DNA of 64,000 nt from Novosphingobium mangrovisedimenti (GTDB taxonomy: Bacteria; Pseudomonadota; Alphaproteobacteria; Sphingomonadales; Sphingomonadaceae), in contig NZ_JANZXA010000011.1 in assembly GCF_025153475.1 (NCBI RefSeq), positions 1 through 64,000 of the forward strand, written 5' to 3'. The notes under the pieces are model-generated. The model did no database searches. It saw nothing but the letters and a program-made list of their open reading frames with translations, and was not told where the DNA came from. Position numbers and translations under genes: made by a program. This document shows positions 35,416 to 44,739 of the stretch, piece after piece. How positions within the stretch are numbered: position 1 is the stretch's first letter; the number at the start of each line of letters is the position of its first letter.

Positions 35416-36324
35416 TCAGCCGAGCTTCGTCCTCGCCGCGATGGGCCGCCCGCGTAGCAGGTCGGCAGTATCCATGGCGGGCTTGCCGGCGCGCTGGATG
35501 CGGGTGACGCGGATCGCGCCCGAGCCGCAAGCGACAGTGAGGCCGTCGTCGAGCGCGGTGCCGGGCGCGCCGCTGCCCTCGGCCGGATCGGCGGCGAGGA
35601 CCTTGTAGCGCTCGCCGTCGAGTTCGAAGAAGGCGCCAGGCGCGGGCATGAAGGCGCGGACCTGCCGTTCGACCTGACCGGCATCCTGCGTGAAGTCGAT
35701 CCGGGCCTCGGCCTTGTCGATCTTCCTGGCGTAGGTCACGCCGTCCTCGGGCTGGGTGACCGGGCGGTGGACCTTGAGGTCGCGCAGGGTGGCGATGAGG
35801 AGCCCGGCGCCCTTGTCCGCGAGTTCGGCGGTCAGCTCGCCGGCGGTCTTGCGGTCGATCGTTGTGCGCAAGGTGGCGAGCATGGGGCCGGTATCGAGCC
35901 CGGCTTCCATCTGCATGATGGTGACGCCGGTGGTTGGATCGCCGGCGAGAATGGCCCTCTGGATCGGCGCTGCCCCGCGCCAGCGCGGCAGGATCGAGGC
36001 GTGGATGTTGAGGCAGCCGAGGCGCGGCGCATCGAGGATCGCCTGCGGCAGGATCAGCCCGTAGGCGGCGACCACCGCCACATCCGCCTCCAGCGCGGCG
36101 AACGCGGTCTGTTCATCGGCTCCCTTGAGCGAGACCGGATGGCGCACCTCGATCCCGCGCGCCTCGGCTTCCTTGTGGACGGGGGAGGGGGTCAGTTCCT
36201 TGCCCCTCCGACCGCCGGGACGCGGGGGCTGGGTATAGGCGGCCACGACCTCGTGCCCCGCCTCCACCAGCGCGACGAGGGCCGGCACCGCGAAATCCGG
36301 GGTTCCCATGAAGATGATGCGCAT
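35416..36324 (-). CDS. fmt: Methionyl-tRNA formyltransferase
   Basis: The 302-residue protein begins [20 protein letters not shown] and has the formyltransferase active-site segment [19 protein letters not shown] (Asn, His), then [17 protein letters not shown]. The C-terminal domain is a small tRNA-binding barrel. It formylates initiator Met-tRNA. It is divergent from recR. The peptide deformylase gene often found beside it is not present within the window. Confidence 0.97.
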   Translation of the reverse strand: MRIIFMGTPDFAVPALVALVEAGHEVVAAYTQPPRPGGRRGKELTPSPVHKEAEARGIEVRHPVSLKGADEQTAFAALEADVAVVAAYGLILPQAILDAPRLGCLNIHASILPRWRGAAPIQRAILAGDPTTGVTIMQMEAGLDTGPMLATLRTTIDRKTAGELTAELADKGAGLLIATLRDLKVHRPVTQPEDGVTYARKIDKAEARIDFTQDAGQVERQVRAFMPAPGAFFELDGERYKVLAADPAEGSGAPGTALDDGLTVACGSGAIRVTRIQRAGKPAMDTADLLRGRPIAARTKLG

Positions 36325-36383
36325 ATGTGGGGAAGTCTCCGAATGGCTTTCGCTTGTGGCTGCAAGGCCCTATCTGCCGAAAC

Positions 36384-36980
36384 ATGGCATCGCAAGAGAT
36401 CGAGACCCTTACTGCCGCCCTGTCGCGCCTGCCCGGCCTCGGCCCGCGTTCGGCGCGGCGTGCGGTGCTCTGGCTTATCAAGCGGCGCGAGACGGCGCTG
36501 GTGCAGTTGCTCGACGCCCTGGCCGCAGTGCGCGAGACGCTGGTCGAGTGCGGGACGTGCGGCAATGTCGACACGTCCGACCCCTGCGGCATCTGTACCG
36601 ACCCGCGCCGCGATCCGCGTTCCATCTGCGTCGTCGAGGAAGTGGCCGACCTCTGGGCGCTAGACCGCGCCAAGCTGTTCACCGGGCGTTATCACGTTCT
36701 CGGCGGCAGGCTCTCCGCGCTCGATGGCGTGCGGCCCGAGGATCTCACGATCGACAAGCTGCTCCAACGCATCGAAGAGGGCGACATCGACGAAGTGCTG
36801 CTCGCCATGAACGCGACGCTCGAAGGCCAGACCACGGCGCACTACATCGCCGAACGGCTCGAAGCCTATCCGGTGCGCGTAACCCAGCTCGCGCATGGCC
36901 TGCCGGTCGGCGGCGAGCTGGACTACCTCGACGAGGGCACGCTCGCCCAGGCGATCAGGGCGCGTCGCCCTCTGGCGTAA
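36384..36980 (+). CDS. recR: Recombination mediator protein RecR
   Basis: The 198-residue protein starts [23 protein letters not shown] 36327 upstream in frame adds an unconserved tail. It shows an N-terminal HhH ([16 protein letters not shown]), a C4 zinc finger ([16 protein letters not shown]) and a Toprim domain ([14 protein letters not shown] to TAHYIAERL). With RecF/RecO it loads RecA on gapped DNA. Its 3' end overlaps the convergent GDSL lipoprotein gene by 26 bases. Confidence 0.96.
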   Translation: MASQEIETLTAALSRLPGLGPRSARRAVLWLIKRRETALVQLLDALAAVRETLVECGTCGNVDTSDPCGICTDPRRDPRSICVVEEVADLWALDRAKLFTGRYHVLGGRLSALDGVRPEDLTIDKLLQRIEEGDIDEVLLAMNATLEGQTTAHYIAERLEAYPVRVTQLAHGLPVGGELDYLDEGTLAQAIRARRPLA

Positions 36981-37986
36981 CCTCGGGTTTCTTCGGCGGT
37001 TCGCTTGCTTCGGGCGCGGGTGTGGTTTCGGCCGGGGCTTGTGTCTCGACGGGCGCGGGGACACTGACCTGCGGCACTGGCTTGCCAGGCTTCACGCCGG
37101 CGTGGATGAGCCAGTAGGCGATACCATCGGCCGTGGCCTGCATGCCGGCCTTGTTGAGGTGCCACTGCAGGCCCTGCTTGCCGTCGTAGCCTTGCGGCGC
37201 GCCGATCATCCAGGGCTCGGGATCGCAGGGGGTATGCGTGCTGGAGGCCGCATTCATCTCGATGACCAGCGCGCCGTTCCCCAGCGCGACGCGGTCGGTG
37301 ATCTCGGCCAGGCGCCGCCCGATCTCGCGGATGATCGCGGCGTCCTCAGGGCTCACCGGCGTTACCGCGCACAGCGCGCCGGCTGCTGGCAACGGTGTGA
37401 GATACTGGACGAAGATCAACCGGGCCTTGGGAGCAACGTTGCGAACGCGGCGCGCGATTTCGTTGAGCTGCTTCTCGTCGCGCTGATAGTCCGCCTCGGT
37501 TGGCACCCTCACGGCCTTGCACGGCTTGGGCTTGGCCCCCGATGCCGCGAGCGCCTTTGCGTTGAAGGCGCAGGTCGCGGAAAACAGGTTGCCGACATAG
37601 GACAGGTCGTTGCCGCCAATGGTGACGGTCACCAGCCTCGTTTCGGGCGTCACGCTCTCGATCTGCGGCGGAATGTCACCCCAGGGACCGAGCACATGGT
37701 CCGTCGTGGCGCCCGAGCAGGAACGATCCACCAGTACCATGCCGAAGCGCTCGGCCAGCAGAGTCGGGTAGTTGTTGAGGCTCTGTCCGCAGCGCGCCGG
37801 GGCACCGGGCTTGGACGGCGGCAACAGCGGACCCGCCGCGTAGGAGGACCCGATGGCCACATAGCGTGCACCTTCCAGGCTTTCCTCGACTGCGGCGGTC
37901 TTGTCCTGTGCCGAGAGACGCGGCGTGGCGCAGCCGCCGATCAGCAGCGCGATGGCGGACACGGCGGAAATTGCAGAAAAGCGCAT
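36955..37986 (-). CDS. SGNH/GDSL-family lipase/esterase, lipoprotein
   Basis: The product has about 343 residues from ATG 37986, whose A is shared with the era TGA (TGATG). The lipobox LLIGGC predicts an outer- or inner-membrane lipoprotein. SGNH blocks are [12 protein letters not shown] (nucleophile Ser in a GSS variant of GDS), [13 protein letters not shown] and a C-terminal WHLNKAG with the His. The last 35 residues are Pro/Glu/Ala-rich. The acyl substrate is unknown. It is the last gene of lepB-rnc-era. Confidence 0.87.
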   Translation of the reverse strand: MRFSAISAVSAIALLIGGCATPRLSAQDKTAAVEESLEGARYVAIGSSYAAGPLLPPSKPGAPARCGQSLNNYPTLLAERFGMVLVDRSCSGATTDHVLGPWGDIPPQIESVTPETRLVTVTIGGNDLSYVGNLFSATCAFNAKALAASGAKPKPCKAVRVPTEADYQRDEKQLNEIARRVRNVAPKARLIFVQYLTPLPAAGALCAVTPVSPEDAAIIREIGRRLAEITDRVALGNGALVIEMNAASSTHTPCDPEPWMIGAPQGYDGKQGLQWHLNKAGMQATADGIAYWLIHAGVKPGKPVPQVSVPAPVETQAPAETTPAPEASEPPKKPEVTPEGDAP

Positions 37987-38879
37987 CACTTGACCCAGTC
38001 CAATCCGATCTCCTCGTAGATGTCGCGGGCATCGGCCCAGTTCTCGTCCACCTTGACGTGGAGAAAGAGATGGACCTTCTGACCGAGCACCTCAGACAAT
38101 TCCTTGCGCGCGGCTTCGCCGATGGCGCGGATCTTTGCGCCGCGCTTGCCCAGTACGATCGGCTTCTGGCTGTCGCGCGCGACGACGATCTGCTGGCGGA
38201 TTTCAACGGACCCGTCGCGCCGCTGCGTATAGCTTTCGGGGCGCACGGCAGCATCGTAGGGCAGTTCGTCGTGGAGCTGCTGATAGAGCTGCTCGCGGGT
38301 GATCTCGCATGCGAGCAGCCGCTCCGAGGCGTCGGAGACCTGATCTTCCGGATAGTGCCAGGGGCCTTCGGGCATCAACGCGGCGAGCCTGGCCTTGAGT
38401 TCCGGCACGCCGTCGCCCGAAAGTGCCGAGACGAAGAATACCTCGTCGAAGCCGATCTTGCCGGTCAGATCCTCGGCCAGTGCGAGCAGCGGTTCCTTGG
38501 CGCTGGCATCCACCTTGTTGAGCACGAGGATCTTGCGTTCCGAGCGGTCCTTCAGCGTTTCGAGCAGGGGCTCCAGCTCATGCCGGCGCTGTTTGACGGC
38601 ATCGACCACCAGCAGGATCGCATCGGCTTCCTGCGCGCCTTCCCAGGCGGCGGCCACCATCGCGCGGTCCAGGCGGCGGCGCGGCGCGAAGATGCCGGGC
38701 GTGTCGGCAAGGATGATCTGCACATCGCCTTCCAGCGCAATGCCCATCAGCCGCGCGCGCGTGGTCTGGGCCTTGGCGGAAGTGATCGCCACTTTCTGCC
38801 CGACCAGTGCATTGACCAGAGTCGACTTGCCTGCGTTGGGCGCGCCGATGACGGCGACGAGGCCGCATTTTTCGGTCAT
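37986..38879 (-). CDS. era: GTPase Era
   Basis: The 297-residue protein has G1 GAPNAGKST (12-20), G3 DTPG, G4 NKVD and a C-terminal KH domain ending in KVHLFLHVKVDENWADARD (quoted in part). Era binds the 3' end of 16S rRNA and is needed for 30S maturation. It follows rnc after 130 bases, and the GDSL lipoprotein overlaps its stop. The rnc-era order is widely conserved. Confidence 0.97.
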   Translation of the reverse strand: MTEKCGLVAVIGAPNAGKSTLVNALVGQKVAITSAKAQTTRARLMGIALEGDVQIILADTPGIFAPRRRLDRAMVAAAWEGAQEADAILLVVDAVKQRRHELEPLLETLKDRSERKILVLNKVDASAKEPLLALAEDLTGKIGFDEVFFVSALSGDGVPELKARLAALMPEGPWHYPEDQVSDASERLLACEITREQLYQQLHDELPYDAAVRPESYTQRRDGSVEIRQQIVVARDSQKPIVLGKRGAKIRAIGEAARKELSEVLGQKVHLFLHVKVDENWADARDIYEEIGLDWVK

Positions 38880-39009
38880 CCTTGGTGTACTTTCGGTTGG
38901 TAATTGCAGGTGATGTGTTTCGAACGGTGCGGCAATAGCGGCCCTTGCATGGTGCCGGGACTCCGCGTTTCCCGAACGCTGCGGAGCATGCTCGCGCCGA
39001 TGCTGAAAC

Positions 39010-39678
39010 TCAAGCGAACTTCTTCATGAATTCTTCGGCGGCAAGGGTTTCGGCGTCCTGCTTGGAATTGGCAGTGGCCTGCGCCGAGCCGACCTTGTGG
39101 ACGGAAACCTCGACGGTGAAGCGCAGGGCATGATCGGGCCCGGAGCGGTCGATCAGGCGGTACTCGGGCATGCGGCGGCGGTTGCCGGCGGCCCATTCCT
39201 GCAGCGCCGACTTGGGGTGCTTGCGCTTGCCGGTCTTGCCGGCCAACGTATCGGCCCAGAGCAGGCGCACCATGTCGCGCGCCGGCTCAAATCCCCGCTC
39301 GGTGAAACAGGCGCCGATGATCGCCTCCATCACGTCACCCAGGATATTGTCGGAATCCTCGCCGCCGTCGTCGCGCGCCTGCTTGCCCAGGCGCATGTGC
39401 GGTCCGAGACCGATGTCGCGGGCGATGCTGGCGCAGGTCGCGCGGCTGACCAACGCGTTGAGGCGCTGCGACAGCCGTCCTTCGGGCTCGTCGCTGTTCT
39501 GGTAGAGCCATTCCGCGACGGCCAGCCCGAGCACGCGGTCGCCGAGGAATTCAAGCCGCTCGTAGTTGCGCTTCTCGCCCGTCGAACCGTGGGTGAGCGC
39601 GGCGAGCCAGAGGGCTTCGTCTTCGGGCTCGTGGCCGGTGTGCTGGACAAGAAAGGCGCGGACCCGGGGATCAAGCAT
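39010..39678 (-). CDS. rnc: Ribonuclease III
   Basis: The 222-residue protein has the RNase III signature NYERLEFLGDRVLGL, the second acidic cluster DNILGDVMEAIIGA, and a C-terminal double-stranded RNA-binding domain (PKSALQEWAAGNRR, ETLAAEEFMKKFA). It processes rRNA precursors and structured mRNAs. It starts 13 bases after lepB. Confidence 0.97.
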   Translation of the reverse strand: MLDPRVRAFLVQHTGHEPEDEALWLAALTHGSTGEKRNYERLEFLGDRVLGLAVAEWLYQNSDEPEGRLSQRLNALVSRATCASIARDIGLGPHMRLGKQARDDGGEDSDNILGDVMEAIIGACFTERGFEPARDMVRLLWADTLAGKTGKRKHPKSALQEWAAGNRRRMPEYRLIDRSGPDHALRFTVEVSVHKVGSAQATANSKQDAETLAAEEFMKKFA

Positions 39679-39691
39679 GCGCGTCAGGTGC

Positions 39692-40549
39692 TCAGAACGT
39701 GCCGCCGATGCGGCTCCAGCGGGCGGCGGTGAACCAGGTCCACGGCTTGAGCCACTCGGACGAACCGTCGGTGGAGAACATCATCACCGCGGCCTTGCCC
39801 ACGAGATTGCCTTGCGGAACCATGCCGATACCTTCGCCCTCGACGGCGGGAAAGCGGCTGTCGAGCGAATTGTCACGGTTGTCGCCCATCAGGAACATGT
39901 GGCCTTCGGGAACGATGAACACGCCCGTATCGTCCTGCGGCGTGCGGCCGAGGTCGAGGACGTTGTAGCTCTTGCCACCCGGCAGCGTTTCACGGAACTG
40001 CGGGTAATGGCAGGCCATCCTGCCGTCCTTTTCCGTCCGCTGGAATTCGGGCGCGTAGCAGTGCGTGTTGGGAGAAACGGGGACGACGAAATCGGCGATG
40101 GGCTTCTTGGGGACGGCCTTGCCGTTGAGCCAGACCTGTCCGCCCCTGACCTGCACTTCGTCTCCCGGAAGCCCGATGACGCGCTTGATGTAATCGACGT
40201 CGTTGCCCGGAGGGGCCTTGAAGATCACCACGTCGCCACGCTCGGGCTGGCTTGCGAAGATCCGGCCCGGGATCAGCGGCAGGCTGAAGGGCAGCGAATA
40301 TTTCGAATAGCCGTACGACCACTTGGTGGCGAATAGGTAATCGCCATCGAGCAGCCGGGGCAGCATGGATTCGCTCGGGATGTTGAAGGGCGAGATGATG
40401 AAGCTGCGCAGGATCGCCACGGCAAGCACCAGCCATATCAGGAAGCCGAAGAAACCTTCGTCTTTCTTTGCGGTGGTGGGTTCACCGGTGCCCTGCGGGA
40501 ATGCGGGCTGCGCGGTTTCGGCTTCGGTGGCGCTCGGGGTTTCGCTCAT
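39692..40549 (-). CDS. lepB: Signal peptidase I
   Basis: The 285-residue protein has a hydrophobic anchor (about 33-52) after a soluble N-terminal tail of about 30 residues. The catalytic pair is Ser61 in NIPSESMLP and Lys122 in DYIKRVIGLPGDEV, and the C-terminal box MGDNRDNSLDSR completes the family set. It cleaves Sec and Tat signal peptides at the inner membrane. It heads lepB-rnc-era and is divergent from pgi. Confidence 0.96.
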   Translation of the reverse strand: MSETPSATEAETAQPAFPQGTGEPTTAKKDEGFFGFLIWLVLAVAILRSFIISPFNIPSESMLPRLLDGDYLFATKWSYGYSKYSLPFSLPLIPGRIFASQPERGDVVIFKAPPGNDVDYIKRVIGLPGDEVQVRGGQVWLNGKAVPKKPIADFVVPVSPNTHCYAPEFQRTEKDGRMACHYPQFRETLPGGKSYNVLDLGRTPQDDTGVFIVPEGHMFLMGDNRDNSLDSRFPAVEGEGIGMVPQGNLVGKAAVMMFSTDGSSEWLKPWTWFTAARWSRIGGTF

Positions 40550-40698
40550 GGGGTGAACCCTTGTTGCCAGCAGCGCCCCGCGTCAAGTGCGATCCCGACG
40601 AGCGTGCGAGAGTGATCGACATTTAGGCAACTCGTACTTGGTTTTCGCGGTTGCAGTAAGCATAAGGCATCGCAAGTGGCGAACAGGGAGTCTTGTGT

Positions 40699-42219
40699 AT
40701 GAGTGCAGCGGTCTGGAACAAGCTGAAGGAACTGGAAAAGCCGAGCCTGGCGCAGATCTTCGCGGCCGATCCCGATCGTCTGGACACCTATGCGACCGGT
40801 TTCGAACTGGGCGAGGAGGACAATTCCTGCGCGATCCTCTTCGACTGGTCGAAGACCCACCTCGATGCCGCGCATGTGGCCGCGTTCGAGGAACTGGCGG
40901 AGGCCATGGACTTTTCCGGTCGCCGTACAGCCCTTTTCGCCGGCGAGATCGTCAACCCGACCGAAGGGCGCGCCGCCGAGCATACCGCGCAGCGCGGAGT
41001 CGGCAAGGAAGAGAGCGTAGCGCTCGCGGCCGAATGCCATCACCGCATGGCGGCGATCGTCGAGGCCATCCATCGCGGGGCCATGGGCGAGGTGAAGCAC
41101 CTGATCCACATCGGCATCGGCGGATCGGCGCTGGGGCCGGCACTGGCGGTCGATGCCCTTGCCCGCGAAGGGGCGATGGTCGATGTCCACGTGGTTTCCA
41201 ACATTGATGGCTGTGCGCTCGAACAGGCGTTCGCGGCTTGCGATCCGGCCACGACGATGTTGGCGGTCGCGTCCAAGACCTTTACCACCATCGAGACCAT
41301 GACCAATGCCGAGAGCGCTCTGGCATGGCTGCGCGAAGGCGGGGTCGACGATCCTTTCGGCAGGGTCGTCGCGCTGACGGCCTCGCCCGAAAAGGCCATG
41401 GAATGGGGCGTGGACGAGACGCGCATCCTGCCATTCTCCGAAAGCGTGGGTGGCCGCTACTCGCTGTGGTCCTCGATCGGCTTTCCGGTCGCGATGGCGC
41501 TGGGCTGGCCCGACTTTGCCGAGTTGCTGGCCGGGGCCGCCGCCATGGACGTGCATTTCCGCGATTCCGACGGCATGGCCAACCTGCCGCTGCGCGCTGC
41601 CTTCGCCGACCAGTACTACACCCGACTGCGCGGCTGCCAGACGCGCGCGGTCTTCGCTTATGACGAGCGTCTCGCGCTGCTGCCCGACTATCTCCAGCAG
41701 TTGGAGATGGAGTCGAACGGCAAGAGCGTGAAGGCAGACGGTTCGCCGGTCGACGGACCGACCGCGCCGATCACCTGGGGCGGGGTCGGCACGGATGCCC
41801 AGCACGCCGTGTTCCAGCTGCTCCATCAGGGTACCAATCTGGTGCCGGTCGATTTCATCGCAGCGATTGTCCCAGGGCACGATCTCGCGCTGGACCACCA
41901 TCGCATCCTGCTGTCCAACTGCTTCGCGCAGGGCGCGGCACTGATGGCGGGTAAGGAGAGCGACGATCCGGCCCGCGCCTATCCGGGTGACCGCCCCTCG
42001 GCGACGATCCTGCTCGACGAGGTCAGCCCGGTGACGTTCGGCGCCCTGATCGCCTTCCACGAACACCGCACTTTCGCGAATGCCGTGCTGATGGGCATCA
42101 ATCCGTTCGACCAGTTCGGCGTGGAACTGGGCAAGGCAATCGCCAAGCAGATCGAGCAGGGAGGCACGACGTTCGACCCCTCGACCGAGGCGCTGCTGAA
42201 ACGCGCCGGTATCGCCTGA
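40699..42219 (+). CDS. pgi: Glucose-6-phosphate isomerase
   Basis: The product has 506 residues from ATG 40699 (AGGGAG eight bases upstream; an in-frame TTG at 40693 would add two codons). Signatures are HIGIGGSALGPALAVDAL, the second Pgi pattern around SVGGRYSLWSSIGFP, and GINPFDQFGVELGK near the end. It interconverts glucose-6-phosphate and fructose-6-phosphate. It is divergent from lepB. Confidence 0.96.
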   Translation: MSAAVWNKLKELEKPSLAQIFAADPDRLDTYATGFELGEEDNSCAILFDWSKTHLDAAHVAAFEELAEAMDFSGRRTALFAGEIVNPTEGRAAEHTAQRGVGKEESVALAAECHHRMAAIVEAIHRGAMGEVKHLIHIGIGGSALGPALAVDALAREGAMVDVHVVSNIDGCALEQAFAACDPATTMLAVASKTFTTIETMTNAESALAWLREGGVDDPFGRVVALTASPEKAMEWGVDETRILPFSESVGGRYSLWSSIGFPVAMALGWPDFAELLAGAAAMDVHFRDSDGMANLPLRAAFADQYYTRLRGCQTRAVFAYDERLALLPDYLQQLEMESNGKSVKADGSPVDGPTAPITWGGVGTDAQHAVFQLLHQGTNLVPVDFIAAIVPGHDLALDHHRILLSNCFAQGAALMAGKESDDPARAYPGDRPSATILLDEVSPVTFGALIAFHEHRTFANAVLMGINPFDQFGVELGKAIAKQIEQGGTTFDPSTEALLKRAGIA

Positions 42220-42365
42220 CGTTCCCATGTGCCGTGCCGCGCCAGTGGCGAAAGGACTGTGGCATTAGTGACTTGGAAGGAACTCCAGGACACAATCGCA
42301 TCGGTCGCTCTGCCCGAGGCGTTCTCCCGGCAGCAGGCGGATCGGGTCGAAACGGGGTGGTGGCC

Positions 42366-44624
42366 ATGGCAAGGCCTTTTACGATGATACGCGGCGCGGC
42401 GATGGCGAGCGCGCTGGCAATGGCTCTGGCAGGCTGCGGCGGAGGCGGGGGGACGGTGAGTTCCACGCCTGCGCCTGCGCCAACCCCGACGCCAACACCT
42501 GCCCCAACTCCCACGCCCACCCCCACGCCGACGTCATCCTACGTCATCACGCCGCAGAACCAGCAGCCCACGCGGTCGGCCGAGGACGATGCCGAATACC
42601 GGCGCAACTATGTCTCGTTCGAATACGTCAATGCGCTCTACGCGCTCGACAATGGCTGGACCGGGCAGGGCGTGCAGGTCGCCGTCCTCGATGACGGCGT
42701 CAAGGAAGTGCCCGAGCTTCAGGGCAAAATATCCAGCCTGAGCCGGGACTACGGGACGGTGACCCAGAATGGTGCGACCACCCAGCGCGATGTCATCGGC
42801 GATGAATATTCGGACCATGGAACCATGGTCGCGGGCGTGATCGCGGCGGCCAACAACGGCGTCGGCGTTCAGGGTATCGCGCCCGGTGCCGAAATCGTCG
42901 CCTTGCGCATTAGCGAGATCAATCTCGACGCGACCAACCCGGACGATACGGAAACGCTGGGCATCGGCCTGACCGAAGCCATCGCCTATGCGGGCAGTCA
43001 GGGCATCAAGGTGATCAATGCCTCGATCTCCAAGGTCGATCCCACGCAGCCCGAGCCGGCCTGGGCGCAGGCGGTTGCCGGCTACCAGACCGCCGGTGGG
43101 CTGTTCGTCAATGCCGCGGGCAACGACAGTGCCGCCAACGCCGACGGTTACCTCGATCTCAATTCCAGCAATTCGCAAAGCTGGCTGTTCGTGGTGGCGC
43201 TTGCGGGAACGCAGACCAGTTACGAACTGGCCGACTATTCGAACCAGTGCGGCGCGACGGCAATGAACAGTTGCGTCGCGGCGATGGGGACCAATGCCAC
43301 GCAGGACGTGGACGGCCAGATCGTCCTGTTCAGCGGCACCAGTTCCGCGACGCCGCAGGTGAGCGGGCTGGCCGCGCTGATCCTGAGCAAGTGGCCGCAG
43401 TTGTCCGGGGTCGAAGCTGGGCAGGTCATCGTCAATACCGCGCGCGACATCGGTGCGCCGGGCGTCGACCCGGTCTTCGGCCATGGGCTGATCGACGTGC
43501 AGGCCGCGCTATCGCCGATCGATCCGACACTGTCGAACGGGGTTGTGCAGACGGCTGTCGGGTCGTCGGTGATGGCAGCGCCGGCGGCGGTGAGCACCAC
43601 CGGGGTCACGACCGCGGCGCTGGGCGATGTCACGGTGCTCGATGCCTATGGCCGCGATTTCAGGGGCGACCTTTCGGGTCTTGTCGCCCGCCCCGTGGTG
43701 GACCGCTACTCGATTGAGCGCCGGATGCGCCTGCAGGCCAATGCCGGAAGCACGCATTTCGCCACGCGGGACCTCAGCGCGAGCGCGGGCTTTACCTCTC
43801 TGCGCGTCGGTCCGGGCGAGGACGAAGTGCGCACGATGCTGACCAACGGGCAGGTCTCGGTACGTACGGGCCGGACCTGGCTGACGGCAGCGCTTCATTC
43901 GAACGACGGCGTTTCCAACGAGTTCATGGGCCTCGCACCCAGTTCGGACGCGGTGCTGGCCTATGCGCCCGTCGCGGATCTGTCCGTCGGTGCGGAGCAT
44001 CCACTGGCCGGTGGCAGGTTCGGTGCGACGTTCGTCGGCGGACGGGAGGCTTATGGGGCCGCCAGCGGGGCGGTGCTTTCCTGGCGTAAGGCGCGCACCG
44101 CCATCAAGGCCGGGTTGCTCGACGAGAGCGGCACCGTTTTCGGCACGCCGACCGGTTCGGGCGCACTACGCTTCGGCGACGGCGCGCGCACCGCGTTCGT
44201 CGAGGTGGCACAGGCGATCCCGCTGGGCCGGTGGCGGCTTGACGGCTACGCGAGCCTGGGCGCGACTCGGCTCAAGCTGACGGACGACATGCTGCTCACC
44301 GATGCCGGCACGTTCGTCACGAACCGCTTCGGCGTTACGGCGAGCCGGGCACTGCTGGGCGGCGTGCTGCGCTTCGGCGTGGCCCAGCCCCTGACGGTGG
44401 TATCGGGGCAGGGCACCTATACGGTCGGCTCGGGGTATGATCTGGCCAGTCGCTCGCTGCTCTTCACCGATCGCCGCGTCGATTTCTCGGGCGGCTTCGA
44501 TCCGTTGCTGACTCTCGGTTTCGAAAAGCGGAGCGCCCGGTCGCAAGTGCGTCTGGGCATGGCCAGCACCACCGACGGCCGCGATCTGCGGGCGCTCGGG
44601 ACCTGGCGACTGCTCCTGCAGTAA
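42366..44624 (+). CDS. Subtilase lipoprotein with autotransporter-like C-terminus
   Basis: The product has 752 residues from ATG 42366; ATG 42384 is also possible. A lipobox (MALAGC) precedes a Gly run and a Pro/Thr linker of alternating PT pairs. The S8 peptidase domain has Asp109 (AVLDDGV), His151 (SDHGTMVAGV) and Ser326 (FSGTSSATPQVSG). The last about 300 residues have alternating-hydrophobicity strands and many Tyr/Arg/Gly, as in a beta-barrel or a passenger-barrel unit. This is the layout of NalP-type lipoprotein autotransporters. The chain ends TWRLLLQ rather than in a typical terminal Phe, so surface translocation is uncertain. It stands alone between pgi and gor. Confidence 0.82.
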   Translation: MARPFTMIRGAAMASALAMALAGCGGGGGTVSSTPAPAPTPTPTPAPTPTPTPTPTSSYVITPQNQQPTRSAEDDAEYRRNYVSFEYVNALYALDNGWTGQGVQVAVLDDGVKEVPELQGKISSLSRDYGTVTQNGATTQRDVIGDEYSDHGTMVAGVIAAANNGVGVQGIAPGAEIVALRISEINLDATNPDDTETLGIGLTEAIAYAGSQGIKVINASISKVDPTQPEPAWAQAVAGYQTAGGLFVNAAGNDSAANADGYLDLNSSNSQSWLFVVALAGTQTSYELADYSNQCGATAMNSCVAAMGTNATQDVDGQIVLFSGTSSATPQVSGLAALILSKWPQLSGVEAGQVIVNTARDIGAPGVDPVFGHGLIDVQAALSPIDPTLSNGVVQTAVGSSVMAAPAAVSTTGVTTAALGDVTVLDAYGRDFRGDLSGLVARPVVDRYSIERRMRLQANAGSTHFATRDLSASAGFTSLRVGPGEDEVRTMLTNGQVSVRTGRTWLTAALHSNDGVSNEFMGLAPSSDAVLAYAPVADLSVGAEHPLAGGRFGATFVGGREAYGAASGAVLSWRKARTAIKAGLLDESGTVFGTPTGSGALRFGDGARTAFVEVAQAIPLGRWRLDGYASLGATRLKLTDDMLLTDAGTFVTNRFGVTASRALLGGVLRFGVAQPLTVVSGQGTYTVGSGYDLASRSLLFTDRRVDFSGGFDPLLTLGFEKRSARSQVRLGMASTTDGRDLRALGTWRLLLQ

Positions 44625-44739
44625 CCCGGCTGCGGACCTGATTTCGCTCAATTGATTGCCGCCAGGTGGTTGGCAATCGCGGGCATCATGCCCCATATGC
44701 GCCCCGATTTACGCTGAGGCCAAGGCCGGGAGCACGCGC

